Assembly (NCBI GenBank): GCA_003520455.1
Contig: DOUV01000466.1
Span: forward strand, 1-8,581
Direction: 5' to 3'
DNA length: 8,581 bases
DNA from: Chloroflexota bacterium
Lineage (GTDB): Bacteria > Chloroflexota > Anaerolineae > Ardenticatenales > Ardenticatenaceae
Shown: in pieces, positions 5,469 to 8,581 of the stretch
Layout of the letters: each line of letters begins with the position of its first letter
Position numbering within the stretch: the stretch's first letter is position 1
Notes under the pieces: model-generated
The model's database searches: none
What the model saw: the letters and a program-made list of their open reading frames with translations, nothing else
What the model was told of the DNA's origin: nothing
Program-made: the position numbers and the translations under genes

Positions 5469-8141
5469 ATGGCAGTTCGCGGTCTCGAACGCGTGGCAAG
5501 CCAGGAAGCGAAACGAGCGGCATCCAGGGGGATAGGGCTGTCGAGCTTCTACGATCTGGCACTGCGCAATCTGCGTGCGCGCCTGACGCGCACGCTCCTG
5601 ACCCTGCTTGGCATCGTGATGGGGGTGGCTGTCATCCTGGCGATCGACATCACCAACGCAACCACCTTCGCCTCGATCCGGAATCTCTTCGACGAAACCG
5701 CTGGCCGCGCGAACATCGTGATTGAACCCAAAACGAGTGGGCGCGGCCTCGATCCCGCTCTGGCGACGGACGTGCGACGCGTATCCGGCGTGATCCTGGT
5801 TGCGCCGAGCGTTCGGGTGCGGAGCTACCTGCCGAGCCAGCTCGGAAAGGTGATCGGGAACCTCTCGTTGGGTGGAGGCGATGGTGTGGCCAGAGGCGGG
5901 ACGACCGTTCTGGGCGTCGATCCGGACCTCGACCCGCAGGTGCGGATCTATCAGGTCAAGACGGGCCGGTTGCTGGCCGAGGGTGACGGACGGAAGGCTG
6001 TCGTGGGTGCCGCCCTGGCGGAGAAATATGATATCACGCTGGGGAAGGACGTTGAACTGTTGGCGCCGGACGGCTTCGTGAGCTTCGAGGTTGTCGGTGT
6101 CATCGAGAGTGAAGGGGTTGGTCGCGTCAACGACGGCCGCGTCGTGATCGCCCCGCTGGACGAAGTGCAGGACGTCTTCGCCCGGGGGCGCGACGTGGAC
6201 GAACTCGGGATAGTGGCGGCGCCGGAGATCGTGAACGACCCCGATCGTCTCGACGTTTTGAAGGCGGCGATCAGTGAGCGCGTGGGCCGAGATGTTGAGG
6301 TCCAGTACCCGGCGGCGCGCGGGAAACTGATCAGCCAGATGCTGGCCAGCTACCAGGTCGGCCTGGGCTTTTTCAGTGCGGTCGCGATCTTCGTTGGTGC
6401 GTTCCTCATCTATAACACCTTCTCGATGACCGTCCTCGAGCGCACCCGGGAGATTGGGGTACTGCGCGCCCTGGGGACGACCCGCTGGCAGATCATCGGC
6501 CTGATCCTGGTCGAGGCGGTGCTACTGGCAGCGGTGGGCTCGAGTATGGGGATTCTCGTCGGGATCACGATGGCTCGCGGCCTGATTACGGCGATGAGCG
6601 GGCTGCTGGCGACTCGCCTGGAGACGGTCACGGTTCCACTCGACGGGGTGCTCATTGCCGTCCTGGTTGGCGCTGGCGTCACCCTGGCATCGGCTTTCGT
6701 GCCGGCCCTCAGCGCCGGGCGGATCTCGCCGCTAGAAGCCATCCGGGTGCGCGGCCGGCAGAGCCAGCCCGGTCTGGTATCCCGCTACGCCTGGCTGATC
6801 GGCCTCGAACTGATCGGGGTCGCCCTGCTGGCGATCTACGTTATTCCCTTCCGCAAAGAGGTTGCTCTCTCCATCGGGATGGCGAGTGTCTTTGTACTCC
6901 TTTTGGGCGCGACGCTCCTGATTCCCAGTGCGGTTGCGATTTTCGACCCTCTGATTCGCCCGCTGATGCAGGCCTTCTACGGCGGCGAGGGCCTGCTGGG
7001 GAGCAGCAACGTCCAGCGCTCGCGCGGGCGCACGGCTCTGACCGTCGCAGCGCTTATGGTCGGCGTAGCGATGGTGATTGGTCTGGGGCAACTCTCCAAC
7101 AGCTTCCGCGCCGACATTCTGGCCTGGGTCAACACGGCCATCGGCGGCGATCTCTACGTACGCGCTGCAGTGCCGATGCGCGAAGAGCTGGCAGCGCGCA
7201 TCGCAGCGGCCGAGGGGGTGGCGGCGGTCACCCCGGTCACCTACATGCAGGCCCGCTTGACTGAGCCCACTGATGAGAACGGAGATCCGCAGGATCTCGT
7301 CTTTACCGCCGTGGACCCGGCCACCTACCTTCGGATCGCCAATTTCAAGTTCGCCTCCGAGCAGGGCGATCCCACGGCGCGCGTTGCCGAACTGGCTGAA
7401 GGGGACGCCCTCTTCGTCAGCACCGTCCTGGCTGAGAAGTACAACCTCAAGCGGGGCGACGTTGTCTCGCTGGAGACCGCCCGAGGGGTCCGTCCCTTCC
7501 GGGTCGCCGCGGTAATCGTCGACTTCAGCGGTCAAGGCTTTGCTGTGACCGGCTCGCGGCGCGACCTCGCTCGCTACTTCGGAGAGAACAAGGCCAACAC
7601 CTTCCTGCTCCAACTCACTCCGGGCGCCGACCGGGAGGCGGTGCGTCAAGAACTCAGTGAGAGATTTGGAAAGCGCTACAACGTCCAGATCGAGTCCAGC
7701 GATGAGTTCCGCCAGCGGGTGTTGCGGCTGATGAATCAGAGCTTCGCGCTGCTGAACGTTTTGGTGGCCATCGCTATGATTGTCGCGGCGCTCGGAGTGA
7801 TCAACACCCTCCTCATGAACATCCTGGAGCGCATTCGCGAGATCGGCATGTTGCGGAGTCTCGGCATGACCCGGCGCCAGGTCTCCAAGATGGTTCTCGC
7901 CGAGGCCGGGACCATGGGGCTCATCGGTGGTGCCTTCGGGTTGGTCTGTGGCATGGTACTCGCGCGCGTCTTTGTTCTGGGCACTAACATGTCCGCCGGC
8001 TACTCCATCGAGTACGCCTTCACGCCCGAGCCGGTCATCGGCGGTGTCATCATCGCCATCGTCGTCGCGCAACTTGCCGCCCTCTATCCGGCCTGGCGCG
8101 CCGGACGGGTCAACATCGTCGAAGCCATCCAACACGAGTAG
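5469..8141 (+). CDS. Tandem FtsX/MacB-type ABC transporter permease
   Basis: From ATG 5469 the protein has 890 residues and about ten membrane helices in two FtsX units joined by two extra helices. Unit 1 has TM1 (about 43-61), an extracytoplasmic MacB-core-like domain (about 65-290), then three helices near 297-319, 343-372 and 392-416. Linker helices lie near 440-459 and 465-490. Unit 2 has TM7 (522-542), a second outer domain (about 545-750) and helices near 757-783, 806-836 and 857-877. The units repeat the same cytoplasmic coupling motif: LERTREIGVLRALGTTR (323-339) and LERIREIGMLRSLGMTR (786-802). Both end in a Tyr/Ser-rich APAL/YPAW-type turn and an EAI motif. The frame is open back to GTG 5391, giving 916 residues, but only 5469 has a good ribosome binding site (GGAG, 5456-5459). 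It should pair with the upstream ATPase and the downstream adaptor for mechanotransmission or export. Substrate unknown. Confidence 0.93.
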   Translation: MAVRGLERVASQEAKRAASRGIGLSSFYDLALRNLRARLTRTLLTLLGIVMGVAVILAIDITNATTFASIRNLFDETAGRANIVIEPKTSGRGLDPALATDVRRVSGVILVAPSVRVRSYLPSQLGKVIGNLSLGGGDGVARGGTTVLGVDPDLDPQVRIYQVKTGRLLAEGDGRKAVVGAALAEKYDITLGKDVELLAPDGFVSFEVVGVIESEGVGRVNDGRVVIAPLDEVQDVFARGRDVDELGIVAAPEIVNDPDRLDVLKAAISERVGRDVEVQYPAARGKLISQMLASYQVGLGFFSAVAIFVGAFLIYNTFSMTVLERTREIGVLRALGTTRWQIIGLILVEAVLLAAVGSSMGILVGITMARGLITAMSGLLATRLETVTVPLDGVLIAVLVGAGVTLASAFVPALSAGRISPLEAIRVRGRQSQPGLVSRYAWLIGLELIGVALLAIYVIPFRKEVALSIGMASVFVLLLGATLLIPSAVAIFDPLIRPLMQAFYGGEGLLGSSNVQRSRGRTALTVAALMVGVAMVIGLGQLSNSFRADILAWVNTAIGGDLYVRAAVPMREELAARIAAAEGVAAVTPVTYMQARLTEPTDENGDPQDLVFTAVDPATYLRIANFKFASEQGDPTARVAELAEGDALFVSTVLAEKYNLKRGDVVSLETARGVRPFRVAAVIVDFSGQGFAVTGSRRDLARYFGENKANTFLLQLTPGADREAVRQELSERFGKRYNVQIESSDEFRQRVLRLMNQSFALLNVLVAIAMIVAALGVINTLLMNILERIREIGMLRSLGMTRRQVSKMVLAEAGTMGLIGGAFGLVCGMVLARVFVLGTNMSAGYSIEYAFTPEPVIGGVIIAIVVAQLAALYPAWRAGRVNIVEAIQHE

Positions 8142-8155
8142 CGGGTAACACACGT

Positions 8156-8581
8156 ATGACTATTCGCAAACTGCTTATCGGCCTGGTGGTCGTCGCACTG
8201 CTCTCTGCCGGCGGCTACTGGGGATACCTCAACTATCTCGCCCCGCAAGCGGGGACAGCGACCGCCACGCCGGGTGCTTCCTCAGGCCCGGTGACCGCCA
8301 GTGATACGGTCTCCGCCGAGGGGGTGGTTGTCCCAATTCGGCAGGCCCGGATCGGCTTTACGCTGCCCGGGCGATTGGAAGCGTGGTTGGTGAACGAAGG
8401 GGAGGCTGTCTCTGCGGGGCAGGTGCTTGCCAGCATGGCAGCGCCCAGCATCGCGCAGAGTGTCGCCCAGGCTGAGGCCGCCCTGGCGGTTGCTGAGGCG
8501 CAACTGGCGCAGGCGCAGGCCGGCGCCCGCGAACAAGAGTTGGCTGCGGCGGATGCCAGCGTACGAGCTGCGGAGCAGCAG
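8156..8581 (+). CDS. HlyD-type membrane fusion (adaptor) protein, 3' end cut by window edge
   Basis: The frame is open from ATG 8156 to the window end, giving 142 residues of a family normally around 350-550. Residues 5-19 form one hydrophobic N-terminal segment (signal anchor) followed by a Thr/Ala/Pro-rich linker (31-50). Residues 52-95 form the first half of the biotinyl/lipoyl-like barrel-sandwich domain, with the hallmark GRLEAWLVNEGEAVSAGQVL (72-91). From residue 97 an Ala/Gln/Glu-rich heptad-like stretch begins the alpha-helical hairpin, including AQAGAREQELAAADA (120-134). Such adaptors sit outside the membrane and link an exporter to the next layer or help load substrate. The start lies 14 bases after the permease stop with no strong ribosome binding site, which fits translational coupling within the ATPase-permease-adaptor operon. 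The family assignment is firm; the missing second half cannot be judged. Confidence 0.92.
   Translation, partial: MTIRKLLIGLVVVALLSAGGYWGYLNYLAPQAGTATATPGASSGPVTASDTVSAEGVVVPIRQARIGFTLPGRLEAWLVNEGEAVSAGQVLASMAAPSIAQSVAQAEAALAVAEAQLAQAQAGAREQELAAADASVRAAEQQ

Noticed and set aside
4634..8141. Naming the exporter MacAB or LolCDE
   Set aside because: The permease has two FtsX units and a separate ATPase, which fits neither system exactly. The substrate cannot be read from sequence.
6732..8153. Minus-strand open frame of 473 codons
   Set aside because: It lies wholly antisense to the conserved second half of the permease. Its composition (His, Asp, Gly and Gln-rich, no domain) is a typical shadow of a GC-rich gene.
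1..8581. CRISPR array, tRNA, rRNA, insertion sequence or phage remnant
   Set aside because: I looked for regularly spaced repeats, terminal inverted repeats, transposase motifs and tRNA arms on both strands and found none. The window reads as ordinary chromosomal genes.

Overview
The window is GC-rich (low sixties percent by eye) and bacterial. The organism is probably a member of the Chloroflexota. This is an inference from style: acidic TPR proteins with repeated PDWL motifs, and a tandem FtsX-type permease followed by an HlyD-type adaptor. No rRNA or other taxonomic marker is present. I see no phage, transposon, CRISPR array, tRNA or rRNA, and no compositional break suggesting recent transfer.

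Layout. Positions 1-611 (minus strand) hold the first 203 residues of a SAM hydroxide adenosyltransferase (DUF62 family), which runs off the left edge. A spacer of about 300 bp carries two divergent promoters: TTGACG-17-TATGCT for the SAM gene and TTGAGT-17-TATAAT for the gene to the right. The rightward gene (908-2053) encodes an acidic TPR protein and ends at a strong intrinsic terminator (2086-2115). A 79-residue protein of unknown function (2126-2365) follows. Next is a DUF1992 (DnaJC28-like) protein (2430-2954), which has its own TTGACA promoter overlapping the stop codon of the previous gene. The 271-bp gap after it may hold a very small gene (3027-3167). A membrane-anchored family 2 glycosyltransferase of the HpnB/CrtQ type follows (3226-4407), then a hairpin (4439-4459).

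The right half is an ABC-exporter operon on the plus strand. It encodes an ATPase of the LolD/MacB/FtsE class (4634-5374), a large ten-helix permease built from two FtsX units (5469-8141), and an HlyD-type adaptor (from 8156, cut by the right edge). The three products should assemble into one machine. The cytoplasmic ATPase dimer would drive the permease's extracytoplasmic domains, and the adaptor would extend them outward. The substrate cannot be read from the sequence.

I looked for a novel system and did not find a convincing one. The most unusual items are the repeated PDWL motifs in the TPR protein, the 79-residue unknown gene that begins right behind a terminator, and the open, protein-like frame that continues past the DUF1992 stop codon.
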